From Firmicutes bacterium UBA6806 (GTDB lineage Bacteria > Bacillota > Clostridia > Peptostreptococcales > Acidaminobacteraceae): a DNA stretch of 53,238 nucleotides. The stretch lies in NCBI GenBank assembly GCA_002452745.1, contig DKFC01000046.1, positions 1 to 53,238 on the forward strand, given 5' to 3'. The notes under the pieces were generated by a model. That model was given only the letters and a program-made list of their open reading frames with translations, had not been told where the DNA came from and made no database searches. A program made the position numbers and the translations under genes. Shown here piece by piece: positions 1 to 7,533 of this stretch; positions within the stretch are counted from its first letter, which is position 1; every line of letters begins with the position of its first letter.

Positions 1-67
1 AAGGTTCGACTTTTTCAGTGCCCTCGAGTTTACCTGCCGCATTTATTTTCATTTGCTTCTCCCTCAT
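1..67 (-). CDS. N-terminal fragment of an unidentified protein, cut by the window edge
   Basis: Only about 22 codons are visible, beginning MREKQMKINAAGKLEG and running off the left edge. The ATG overlaps the stop codon of the XRE-B12 regulator in an ATGA arrangement (64-67). A GGAGG ribosome binding site lies about 7 bases upstream, inside the end of the regulator gene. This supports translational coupling and co-transcription with the regulator. The fragment is too short to assign to a family. Its identity matters, because it is the most likely functional partner of the cobalamin-binding regulator. Confidence 0.6.
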   Translation of the reverse strand, partial: MREKQMKINAAGKLEGTEKVEP

Positions 68-900
68 CGCAACGCCTCCATTAGGACTTGATACGTTGAT
101 ACAATTTTAAATCCATCTTCAATGGAAATGCCCTCTTTATCAAACTGTAACTTCCTAAACGCCTGCCCTCCAAGATAAATCTCACACCTAATATGGTCAT
201 TAATCCTATTTGCAAGACTTCTTGCATGAACTTCACTGGATTCCATTGTTGCTGAAATTAAAACCGTTTCAATCTCATTGTCCTTTATAAACTTGATTAA
301 GTCTGTTTCGGGTATGTTCCGTCCCAGATAATACGTATCGTATCCATCATATTTTAGTAAATCAAGTGCCAACTTCATGGGCATCTCGTGTAGCTCACCA
401 TGCGGCAGGAGTCCCATGATTTTCTTGTCTTTCGTTATACTAATTTTGATGTCGGATTGCATATATCCCATCACTTTCTCAAGTTCATATACCATCAAGT
501 GCTCATCTGCAACTGAAATCACACCAGTCTCCCAAAGCCACCCAATTTTTACAAGTGCATACTTGATTATTTTAAGATATATATCTTGAATGTTGATGCC
601 CTTTTCCATCATATGCCTCAGCATGCCCAAACAGGAATCCAAGTCATGATGCATTAGGCTTTTAAAGAACACTTCCGCTACATCGTGCCAATTGGTATTT
701 TCATGCATTCTACACATCAGTTTATCCAAACTGACATCAAAATAGTTCGCAAGTTTTATAAGGATTTCATGGTTTGGCGTCCTAAGTCCCGTTTCATAAT
801 TTGCAATGGCGGACTGTGCCACCCCTATTTGATTCGCCAGATTTTTTTGACTGATTTTATGCTGCTTTCTGAGTTCTCTAATTTGATTGCCAACTTCCAT
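64..900 (-). CDS. XRE-type HTH regulator fused to a cobalamin-binding (CarH-like) sensory module
   Basis: The 278-residue protein has an N-terminal XRE/Cro helix-turn-helix (about residues 4-58), a helical B12-binding cap (about 70-150) and a Rossmann-type B12-binding domain (about 160-275). The cap carries W123-x9-E133-H134, the W-x9-EH motif known from the CarH/LitR B12 photoreceptors. The corrinoid-ligand loop is E169-L-H171-E-M-P, so the lower-ligand histidine is kept while the usual final Gly is Pro. The later SATM and LGGQ segments also fit a B12 fold. Known CarH proteins carry a MerR-type DNA-binding domain, so this pairing is unusual. I chose ATG at 900 over a GTG at 909 because GAGGTG sits 6 bases before it. 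It probably represses its own operon. Whether it senses light, B12 level or another signal is inference. Confidence 0.88.
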   Translation of the reverse strand: MEVGNQIRELRKQHKISQKNLANQIGVAQSAIANYETGLRTPNHEILIKLANYFDVSLDKLMCRMHENTNWHDVAEVFFKSLMHHDLDSCLGMLRHMMEKGINIQDIYLKIIKYALVKIGWLWETGVISVADEHLMVYELEKVMGYMQSDIKISITKDKKIMGLLPHGELHEMPMKLALDLLKYDGYDTYYLGRNIPETDLIKFIKDNEIETVLISATMESSEVHARSLANRINDHIRCEIYLGGQAFRKLQFDKEGISIEDGFKIVSTYQVLMEALR

Positions 901-929
901 CCCGTTCACCTCTTAGCCATTTATATACT

Positions 930-979
930 ATTTTTACCCATCTATATGTCATTTTTACCCTTGATAATCATTTTCAACC
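930..979. promoter_or_regulatory. Three helically phased direct repeats upstream of the XRE-B12 regulator
   Basis: ATTTTTACCC occurs at 930-939 and again at 951-960, and a degenerate copy ATTTTCAACC at 970-979. The intervals are 21 and 19 bases, about two helical turns. They lie 30-80 bases before the regulator start and overlap the likely promoter: on the minus strand an ATGACA-like -35 and a TATATA-like -10 are separated by 19 bases. This is a good candidate autoregulatory operator. Binding by this regulator is inferred. Confidence 0.5.
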
Positions 980-998
980 ACACGATACGCTCTTCAAA

Positions 999-1044
999 TC
1001 ACATATTGTGATATAATCACATCGTTTTATGTGATATAACCGCA
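999..1044. repeat. Cluster of TGTGAT-type palindromes upstream of the XRE-B12 regulator
   Basis: Three related palindromic boxes are packed together: TCACATATTGTGA at 999-1011, TGTGATATAATCACA at 1007-1021, and TGTGATATAACCGCA at 1030-1044. The last two are 23 bases apart. They lie between the terminator of the preceding gene and the phased repeats. The TGTGA/TCACA arms resemble Crp/Fnr-type sites, but the central spacing is 5 rather than 6 bases. An upstream operator or a second promoter is possible. Confidence 0.4.
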
Positions 1045-1072
1045 TGCATCTACGGGTGCTTTATTAAAGACT

Positions 1073-1113
1073 AGACAAAAAAAGACGATGCTTAATTTTT
1101 TTAGCATCGTCTT
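1073..1113 (-). terminator. Rho-independent terminator after the BTAD regulator operon
   Basis: A perfect 11-bp stem (1082-1092 with 1103-1113) has a T-rich loop and is followed on the minus strand by a run of T residues (1081 downward). It lies 45 bases after the stop codon of the BTAD-family regulator and separates that operon from the XRE-B12 gene. Confidence 0.9.
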
Positions 1114-1158
1114 AATCATTCACTTTGAATGAGCTCATATTCTGAATGAGCTCGCCTT

Positions 1159-2445
1159 TTAGATTGATTCTGCACTTGCGTTAAAAAGCTGATTCAGCAC
1201 TGATAAATACTCATGTTCCTTGCCTGTAATAAAGATCTGACCGTTAAAATCGTACTGTTTGAATAAGAAATACTTGATAAATTCAAATGAGATTTCATCC
1301 ATAAACTGTAGATTTTCGATCAGAATTGCAATTCGAACCTCATGGCTAATCATGCAGATTAAGTGCATCATTGAATTGAAAATCTTATTCTTTTCAGTGG
1401 ACTCAGTCAGCCTCTGCCCTGTATTTTCTAAAGCACCTGCATATTTTAAAGCATTGTTGTCTACCCGTGCTATATCTTGCCAATATATTTTGGGCAGCTT
1501 CGTCAATAGGCCCTCGCTCACTTTATGCGTAATTTCCTCCACGAGGGTGGAAAGATAATAATAAGAAATGCCTGAAATCGGATAACACTTTGTGGACAAC
1601 ACAAGTTCGAAAGACGCCACTGAACCGTGTTTCATGCGGTTAATCTCCTCTTCTGTGCAAAAGGCGATTTTTGAAGTGGCAACCCGAATTGGCGCTGCTT
1701 CGGACTGATTTTTACAAATCTTTTGATATAGGCATTTAAAGGACTCTCGCGGTGATATGTTGAGCTCTTCTCTCAAGATGTTGGAACATTTTTTATATGT
1801 CAAAATAGCGTTATGTCTATCATCCAACTTCATATAGAGCTTCATGAGTTGTTCATATAACTCTTCGTTAAGTGGATCGAAGTCTAGCATTTCGCTGATG
1901 ATGTCAAGGGCGAGCGTGTCCTCATCCAGTTCACTGTAAAGTTCATAGATTCTCTTTTGAATTGTCAGATATAGGCGCTGATATTTTTCTCTCTCAAAAA
2001 AAATCCAGTCGTTGAAGTCAAATGACTTTTTTAAGATGAAACTATCTAAAAAATTGCCCCGGTAATACTTCTTAAGTTCCAAGAGAGATTCTAAAGGCAT
2101 GTCTTCACGATAGGTGTCAAAAATCTCCAAATCCATAAAATAATTACACTCTGGATTGATGCAAATTGTACTCTTGTCAGAGAGGATTACCTTTTGTCCA
2201 TTTTCATCTTCATCAATAACCTTTTTAAGCGACCAGAGGTTGTACCTGAGATTGTAGGCCGCCGAGTCGTATCCACTCTCCCCCCAGAACAGTTCTGCCA
2301 GCTTATCTCGACTGTGCCTCTTCCCTTTTGTAACAGCCAAATATATGAACATGGCAAATGCCTTTGCACTGAGCTGCTCACTAATATCTGCTCCTTCCAT
2401 GATAATCTTGGGATTTCCCAAAAGATAGAAACGCATTTTTTTCAT
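1159..2445 (-). CDS. SARP/BTAD-family transcriptional regulator with a degenerate ATPase-like tail
   Basis: The 428-residue protein starts with an OmpR-like winged helix (about residues 5-90), followed by a bacterial transcriptional activation domain of TPR-like helices (about 97-245). The C-terminal 170 residues resemble the STAND/LuxR-type ATPase found in larger SARP proteins: a Walker-B-like stretch ending ENLQFMDEIS lies at about 377-386. No P-loop is visible, so ATP binding is unlikely. The gene starts 12 bases after the amidohydrolase stop, and its GAGGGG ribosome site overlaps the end of that gene, so it is the last gene of the nhaC-M20-amidohydrolase operon. It probably controls that operon or a related catabolic set. 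The ligand is unknown. Confidence 0.8.
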   Translation of the reverse strand: MKKMRFYLLGNPKIIMEGADISEQLSAKAFAMFIYLAVTKGKRHSRDKLAELFWGESGYDSAAYNLRYNLWSLKKVIDEDENGQKVILSDKSTICINPECNYFMDLEIFDTYREDMPLESLLELKKYYRGNFLDSFILKKSFDFNDWIFFEREKYQRLYLTIQKRIYELYSELDEDTLALDIISEMLDFDPLNEELYEQLMKLYMKLDDRHNAILTYKKCSNILREELNISPRESFKCLYQKICKNQSEAAPIRVATSKIAFCTEEEINRMKHGSVASFELVLSTKCYPISGISYYYLSTLVEEITHKVSEGLLTKLPKIYWQDIARVDNNALKYAGALENTGQRLTESTEKNKIFNSMMHLICMISHEVRIAILIENLQFMDEISFEFIKYFLFKQYDFNGQIFITGKEHEYLSVLNQLFNASAESI

Positions 2446-2457
2446 GTTGACCCCTCA

Positions 2458-4005
2458 CTAAAGCCCCTTGGAGAACAACATGTTCCCCTCTTTAAACGTC
2501 GCTGAGATTTGAATTTCCCGTATGCGATTTCGAGACACTTCAAACGGATTCTCTTCCAAAACAACTAAATCTCCCATTTTTCCGACTTCAAGACTGCCTT
2601 TTTTGTCCTCTTCATGATTGCCATAGGCGGCGTCAATTGTAAACATCTTCACAGCTTCATAGACATCAATCTGATGAGCTGTCATTGGATGATTTACCGC
2701 CATGTGAATACCAAGCATTGGATTCATCGGCGTCACATCACTGTCCGAACCGCCAATAATCCTCAATCCTTCGTCTATTATTCGCCTAAACGGGTTGGCA
2801 CTTTCAGCGAGTTCTCTGCCAAGTCGCTGTTCGTACATTTTCCCCTCATCCCCCCAGAAGTACTCATAGGCAGGCTGCATGGACACGATTATATCCATCT
2901 CTTTAGCCCGCTTAATTTGAGAGACTGTTGCCAGCTCAAAATGCTCGATCCTGTGCCTTAAATCCCTTTCTCTAGACAGTTTTGCATGTTTTTCATAGGC
3001 GTTGAGAGCCTGCTCAATGGCCCTGTCCCCTATGGCATGAAGCGCTACCTGAAGGCCATTTTGAACCGCTTCTTCAACATAGTACTCTATTTCTTCTTGC
3101 TGGAAGTAGAGCTTTCCAAAATTTGTTGGGTCATCTGCATAGGCAGTGGAAAGTGCCGCAGTTCTCGATCCGAAAGAACCGTCGATGAAGATATCGCCTC
3201 CGATTCGATTCAACCTTGCGTCCACCACCTTTGAAATATCAAAAGACTGATAAAACAAATTGACATCAATTGGAAATGTGTGCATTTTCTCAAGTAAATA
3301 CTGGGCATCTCTATCGTGAAACGTATAGCCGCCCTCCATGGCATTTACCGTGGTTATGCCTCTGCTGATGGCTTCTTCAACAGCCCTGCTGACGCCTTCT
3401 TCTCTCATGTCATCCGCCATAGAATCAAATATTTTATTTCTGACAAACGCGCTTGCCTTGCCAGTTAAAAAACCAGCAGGCAAATTGCGTTCATCTCTTG
3501 CGATGCCATCAATGGTGTAAGGCAAATTAATCATGTGAAGTGCAAGGGAATTGACGATACTCGTATGAAATTCAATGCGGTTAATCCAGACTGGATGGCT
3601 TGGGGATACACTATCGAGTTCTCGCCTTGTGGGCATCCGCTTTTCTCTGAGGTTCATTTCATCAAAGTGAATCCCCCTGATGAGCTTGCCCTTTTCAAGC
3701 GTCTTGGCTCGGCTCTCAATAATTTGCAAGAGCTCATCAATGGAGCTGGCCTCACTCAAATCCACCCCTAAAATATTAAGCCCCGTCTGCGTTAGATGGA
3801 CATGGCAATCATAGAAGCCCGGCAAAACCGTCTTGCCCTTTAAATCATAGCTCTCGACACCCTCCTTAAGATAGGGCATGTAACCCGCTCCCTTGCCGAG
3901 TACCTCGATTTTACCATCTCTTATATAAATCCAGTCATAACGTTCTCCTGACTTTGTCATGGAAATTACCTGACCGTTATACAGCAATAATTCATTACAT
4001 TTCAT
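2458..4005 (-). CDS. YtcJ-like metal-dependent amidohydrolase
   Basis: The 515-residue protein belongs to the amidohydrolase-3 (YtcJ) family. The N-terminal metal motif is D-C-H68-V-H70. The family stretches LHAIGDRAIEQ, RHRIEHFE and the metal-binding aspartate segment GGSDSDVTPMNP follow in the usual order. Length and architecture are full, with no signal peptide, so it is cytoplasmic. Members hydrolyse amide or N-formyl bonds, but the natural substrate of most is unknown. It sits between an M20 peptidase and a regulator downstream of an NhaC transporter, which suggests breakdown of an imported or exchanged amide-containing compound. The ribosome site AAGGGTG is modest. Confidence 0.88.
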   Translation of the reverse strand: MKCNELLLYNGQVISMTKSGERYDWIYIRDGKIEVLGKGAGYMPYLKEGVESYDLKGKTVLPGFYDCHVHLTQTGLNILGVDLSEASSIDELLQIIESRAKTLEKGKLIRGIHFDEMNLREKRMPTRRELDSVSPSHPVWINRIEFHTSIVNSLALHMINLPYTIDGIARDERNLPAGFLTGKASAFVRNKIFDSMADDMREEGVSRAVEEAISRGITTVNAMEGGYTFHDRDAQYLLEKMHTFPIDVNLFYQSFDISKVVDARLNRIGGDIFIDGSFGSRTAALSTAYADDPTNFGKLYFQQEEIEYYVEEAVQNGLQVALHAIGDRAIEQALNAYEKHAKLSRERDLRHRIEHFELATVSQIKRAKEMDIIVSMQPAYEYFWGDEGKMYEQRLGRELAESANPFRRIIDEGLRIIGGSDSDVTPMNPMLGIHMAVNHPMTAHQIDVYEAVKMFTIDAAYGNHEEDKKGSLEVGKMGDLVVLEENPFEVSRNRIREIQISATFKEGNMLFSKGL

Positions 4006-4068
4006 CTTCTATCACCCTTTTCAGCGCTTTGACCTTACACCTTGCTGAACTGTCATCCTCAAATGTTC

Positions 4069-5256
4069 TTACTGGTTTAGTCTATAAATATAGTTTAACA
4101 AAATTTCAGTGGTTTGGGACACTGTTTCTAATTTTACATGTTCGTTGGCTGTGTGATAATTTGCCCCATCTGGCCCAAAGACAAAAGTCGGTACGCCCAG
4201 TCTTGAGGCGATAAAATTGAAATCGCCAATACTTGAAAAGTATCCAATGCTTGGCTCTTTTCCAGTTACTTCCTGAACTGACTCCATAAATGACATCGTA
4301 TAGAGATTGTCTAAGTCTACGGTATAGGGCATAAAACCCTCATATGCCTCAGAAGGTGCTTTTCTCACCACAACTTCATAATCCGATTTAATATTGGCCA
4401 TTCGAATTGCCGTCTCAACCTCTTCGATGACGGTTTCCTTTGTCTCCCCTCTGACAATATGACGGAAGACTGTGAAACTTGCCTTGTCTGGGACTGAGCA
4501 CACATCATGTCCCCCCTTTACATCGACGATGCAGATAGAGCCTCGCCCCAAGAGCGGTTCATACGCAGGTGACATTTTTTCGAGCATGGTCATGACTTTT
4601 GCCGCATCAGAAGCTGCATTGACACCTTCCTCTGGGTTGGCTGCATGTGCTGACTTTCCAAAGAAATTTACGGTGTAGTTATACCCACCTCTAGCACCTA
4701 GGCATAGGCAGGGAAAGGGATTTTTCGTAAAGGCCGCACTGGGTTCAGTGACAATTGAAAGATCGGCGTCATCCAGTTTCCCCGTATCAATCAACATATT
4801 TGTCCCCAGTCCAAACGGGCCTTCTTCATCTGATACAAAGGCAAATAAAATATCACCTTTTAGTTGTTCTCTGTTCCTGTTCAGTTCCAGAAGAGCTAGA
4901 AGCAAAGCTGTCACACCTGATTTCATATCAAGTGATCCAAGTCCATACATCATTCCATCCCGAATAACTGCCTCAAGTGGGTTGGTGCGCCATCCTTCAC
5001 AGATGTTGACTGTGTCCATATGCCCATTTAGCAAAATATTGGGTCCGCCACCGCCTCCCTTGATTCTGCCGTGTACATTGACCCCTTTAAACCCTGTGAT
5101 TTCGCTTTCCTCATAATGCATCAGCTCATTTTCAACGCCGTTTTTCTCAAGCCATTTGTGTACAAATTCAAGGGCCTCCGCCTCGTGAAAATAGGGGCTG
5201 TGAATGGCGATGAGGTCTCTCAGAAGAGCCTCTGCTTCTCTTTCAAATTTCATCAT
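4069..5256 (-). CDS. M20-family zinc peptidase/deacylase (ArgE/DapE type)
   Basis: The 395-residue enzyme has the M20 di-zinc layout: NGHMDTVN (first His and catalytic Asp), GLGSLDMKSG (bridging Asp), SDEEG (catalytic Glu and metal Glu), a later TEPS segment, and a C-terminal NYHTANEH histidine. A lid domain lies in the middle. The reading frame extends 12 codons upstream into nhaC, but AAGGAG lies 7 bases before the ATG at 5256, which fixes the start and leaves a 16-base gap to nhaC. Such enzymes remove acyl or amino-acid groups. The specificity (ArgE, DapE, dipeptidase or carboxypeptidase G2-like) cannot be told. It is co-transcribed with the transporter and the amidohydrolase. Confidence 0.9.
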   Translation of the reverse strand: MMKFEREAEALLRDLIAIHSPYFHEAEALEFVHKWLEKNGVENELMHYEESEITGFKGVNVHGRIKGGGGGPNILLNGHMDTVNICEGWRTNPLEAVIRDGMMYGLGSLDMKSGVTALLLALLELNRNREQLKGDILFAFVSDEEGPFGLGTNMLIDTGKLDDADLSIVTEPSAAFTKNPFPCLCLGARGGYNYTVNFFGKSAHAANPEEGVNAASDAAKVMTMLEKMSPAYEPLLGRGSICIVDVKGGHDVCSVPDKASFTVFRHIVRGETKETVIEEVETAIRMANIKSDYEVVVRKAPSEAYEGFMPYTVDLDNLYTMSFMESVQEVTGKEPSIGYFSSIGDFNFIASRLGVPTFVFGPDGANYHTANEHVKLETVSQTTEILLNYIYRLNQ

Positions 5257-5272
5257 GCAATTACTCCTTAAT

Positions 5273-6706
5273 TTATGCTGTTTCTCCGTCACTGTAAGTT
5301 CTCACACTTGTGATCTCGCCTTCTTTAAACATGAACTTATTGGTAAATCCGTATGTCACAGAGATAATCGGTGCTAAAAATGCCAAGAATACATATGGCA
5401 TGTAGTCAATTGTGGCAACGCCAAGTGCACCTGTAAAGAATACGCCGCAAAGCCCCCAAGGGACAAGTGGCGATGTTACAGTGGCCGAATCCTCACAGAC
5501 TCTCGAACAAACCTGCGGCAAGAGTTTCTTCTCTTTATAAGCTGGAACCAGCATTCTGCCAGGAATGATAATAGCCATGTACTGACTTGCTGAAAAGAGA
5601 TTGATTAAAATACTTGAAACCACATGTGTCAATACAAGTCCACCTGTATTGTGAACAATGCCTCTGATTTTTTCAAGCAAGACTTCGAGCATCTTGGTCT
5701 TTTCCAGCAATCCCCCGAAGCTAAGCGCAATAAAACCAAGGGAAATCGTCCACATCATACTCTGCAACCCGCCTCTGCTGAGAAGCGCATCAATTTCAGC
5801 TACACCTGTTGCAGACACAAACCCGTCGTTCATGAAACCCATCATCTCACCCAGTCCATAACCTTGGAAGACAATTGCAAACAATGCGCCCACCACTGAG
5901 GCGATAACCATAACGGCTAAACCACCCACTTTTTTTACGGCTAAAAATACAACGAGAATCGCCGGTATAAACGTAATTGGACTGATAAAATAATTTTCCT
6001 GAAGACCATTTAAAATCGTATTGATTTGACTTTGATCAATTGTACCGCCTTGAAACCTAAACCCAATAATCAAGTAGAGAATCAGGGAGATTACAATGGC
6101 AGGCCCTGTTGAATAAACCATGCTCCTGATATGGTCAAATAAATCTGCCTCTGCCACACCTGCCGCTAAGTTCGTAGAATCTGAAAGCGGTGACATCTTA
6201 TCGCCGAAAATAGCCCCCGAGATAACTGCCCCTGCCGTCATTGCCGGTGGAATTCCAAGTCCTACGCCGATGCCCATAAATGCAACGCCAAATGTTGCCC
6301 CCGTCGTCCATGAACTGCCTGTTGCAAGCGATGCCACGGCACATACCAAACAAACCGTAAATAAGAAAATCTTCGGTGATATAATTTTGAGACCATAATA
6401 AATTAACGTTGGAATTGTCCCTGCTGGTATCCATGAGGCAATTAGAACCCCAACCATCATCAAAATCAGCATTGGCAACATGGCGATTTTACAGCCATAC
6501 AAAATCCCCTCTTGTATGTCATCCCATGTAAATCCTGATAAAAGAGCCACAATAGACGCCACAACACTGGCCATAATCAACGTGATGTGCGTCACCCAAT
6601 CTTGATGCAGTATAAATATTTGCGTGTACATGGCAACAATTAAAAAGATGAATACAATCATTGCGCCGAGAAAGCTCGGTTTTTTTTCTCTTACTTTTTC
6701 TCCCAT
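5273..6706 (-). CDS. nhaC: NhaC-family sodium/proton (or sodium/organic anion) antiporter
   Basis: The 477-residue protein is strongly hydrophobic, with roughly 11 membrane helices. It carries the NhaC signature region ATGSSWTTGATFG and the GAIFGDKMSPLSDSTN stretch typical of the family. The open frame begins 31 codons earlier, but AAAGGAG sits 8 bases before ATG 6706, followed by a natural MGEKVREKK membrane-protein start. It is the first gene of the operon with the M20 peptidase, amidohydrolase and BTAD regulator. NhaC relatives include Na+/H+ antiporters and malate/lactate exchangers; the enzyme neighbours favour exchange of an organic substrate, but this is inference. Confidence 0.9.
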   Translation of the reverse strand: MGEKVREKKPSFLGAMIVFIFLIVAMYTQIFILHQDWVTHITLIMASVVASIVALLSGFTWDDIQEGILYGCKIAMLPMLILMMVGVLIASWIPAGTIPTLIYYGLKIISPKIFLFTVCLVCAVASLATGSSWTTGATFGVAFMGIGVGLGIPPAMTAGAVISGAIFGDKMSPLSDSTNLAAGVAEADLFDHIRSMVYSTGPAIVISLILYLIIGFRFQGGTIDQSQINTILNGLQENYFISPITFIPAILVVFLAVKKVGGLAVMVIASVVGALFAIVFQGYGLGEMMGFMNDGFVSATGVAEIDALLSRGGLQSMMWTISLGFIALSFGGLLEKTKMLEVLLEKIRGIVHNTGGLVLTHVVSSILINLFSASQYMAIIIPGRMLVPAYKEKKLLPQVCSRVCEDSATVTSPLVPWGLCGVFFTGALGVATIDYMPYVFLAFLAPIISVTYGFTNKFMFKEGEITSVRTYSDGETA

Positions 6707-6827
6707 AAGATCACTCCTTTTATTAGATTGACCACAGTATACCGTCTGTTTATTTAAAATTTCGTTTAATTTATGTTTATTCCTCCCTAAAACCTCCAAT
6801 ATTTTTGTTTAAAATTTCTCAAACAAT

Positions 6828-6895
6828 AAAAAACCTCCCATGTGAAGGTGGTCAATCATCCTCTAAATCGTGATTGACCACCTTCACATGGGAGG
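6828..6895 (-). terminator. Exceptionally long perfect hairpin terminator after the receiver gene
   Basis: The arms 6834-6858 and 6871-6895 are perfectly complementary over 25 bp, with a 12-base loop, and are followed on the minus strand by six T residues (6833-6828). It lies between the stop of the lone receiver gene and the start of nhaC. The position and T-run fit an intrinsic terminator, but the stem is about twice the usual length. A processed double-stranded RNA or a bidirectional regulatory role cannot be excluded. Confidence 0.8.
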
Positions 6896-6961
6896 GGTCT
6901 ATTTTGCATATTTAGTTGTTCAGACACCCATTCTTCAAGGATGCCAAATCTTTTATGTTGA

Positions 6962-7336
6962 TTAAGCAGTCATCATTCGATTGACAATATGGTGAATATC
7001 TTTTCGAATCCAAGGCTTTGAAATAAAAAAGTCAATGTTCTGCTGATTAAAGTTCATAATCAGCAAGTCCATATCGTCATAGGCGGACATCAAAACACGC
7101 AAAACCTCAGGATGTGTCTTCTTAGCATGCCTTATAACATCCATCCCCGAGATGGACGGCATCCTCTGATCCACAATCACCATGGCAAATTCACCACTGT
7201 CAATCAAATCCATGGCGTACATGGGATTAATGGTAGTGACAATTTCTATTTGCAGTTTCATCCAGTCAATTTCCCGTTTCAGTGCATCCAAGATGCCCTT
7301 CTCATCATCTACAATTAAAATTTTCTTCTTAGTCAT
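6962..7336 (-). CDS. Stand-alone response regulator receiver protein
   Basis: The 124-residue protein is a single CheY-like receiver. The acidic pocket is at D10-D11, the phospho-acceptor Asp56 lies in VIVDQRMPSISG, a Ser replaces the usual Thr in RVLMSAYDD, and the conserved Lys lies in ISKPW. The DQRMP and LMSAY wording resembles receivers linked to HD-GYP or other output domains, but no output domain is present. No kinase is adjacent. It is flanked by a strong terminator downstream and palindromic DNA upstream, so it appears to be a monocistronic unit. It probably acts by protein-protein contact or phosphorelay. Confidence 0.88.
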   Translation of the reverse strand: MTKKKILIVDDEKGILDALKREIDWMKLQIEIVTTINPMYAMDLIDSGEFAMVIVDQRMPSISGMDVIRHAKKTHPEVLRVLMSAYDDMDLLIMNFNQQNIDFFISKPWIRKDIHHIVNRMMTA

Positions 7337-7394
7337 CGCTAGCCTTCCCCTTACTTTTATACCATTGAGCTAAAGTAAAGCCCATTATATGATA

Positions 7395-7437
7395 GACATA
7401 GCTTCTATGTCATTGACGTCATCACCTATATGATGAC
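7395..7437. repeat. Two adjacent short inverted repeats upstream of the receiver gene
   Basis: GACATAG/CTATGTC (7395-7401 and 7405-7411) and GTCATCA/TGATGAC (7418-7424 and 7431-7437) form two neighbouring palindromes about 60-100 bases before the receiver start and about 100 bases after the DUF2156 gene. Neither is followed by a clear T-run, so operators are more likely than terminators. Confidence 0.35.
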
Positions 7438-7533
7438 ATTTTACCCTTTATACTGGCTAATTAACATCTCCGGCAAAATATATTTTAAAAGCCTGGTTAT
7501 TGTAAACGATTCTTAAACGATTTGATTCAATTC

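Noticed and set aside
999..1044. A CRISPR-like or iteron repeat array
   Set aside because: The units are only about 15 bases, few, palindromic and not separated by uniform spacers; operators are a better explanation.
4069..5292. Longer start for the M20 peptidase
   Set aside because: The extra 12 codons overlap nhaC, while a strong AAGGAG sits 7 bases before the internal ATG at 5256.
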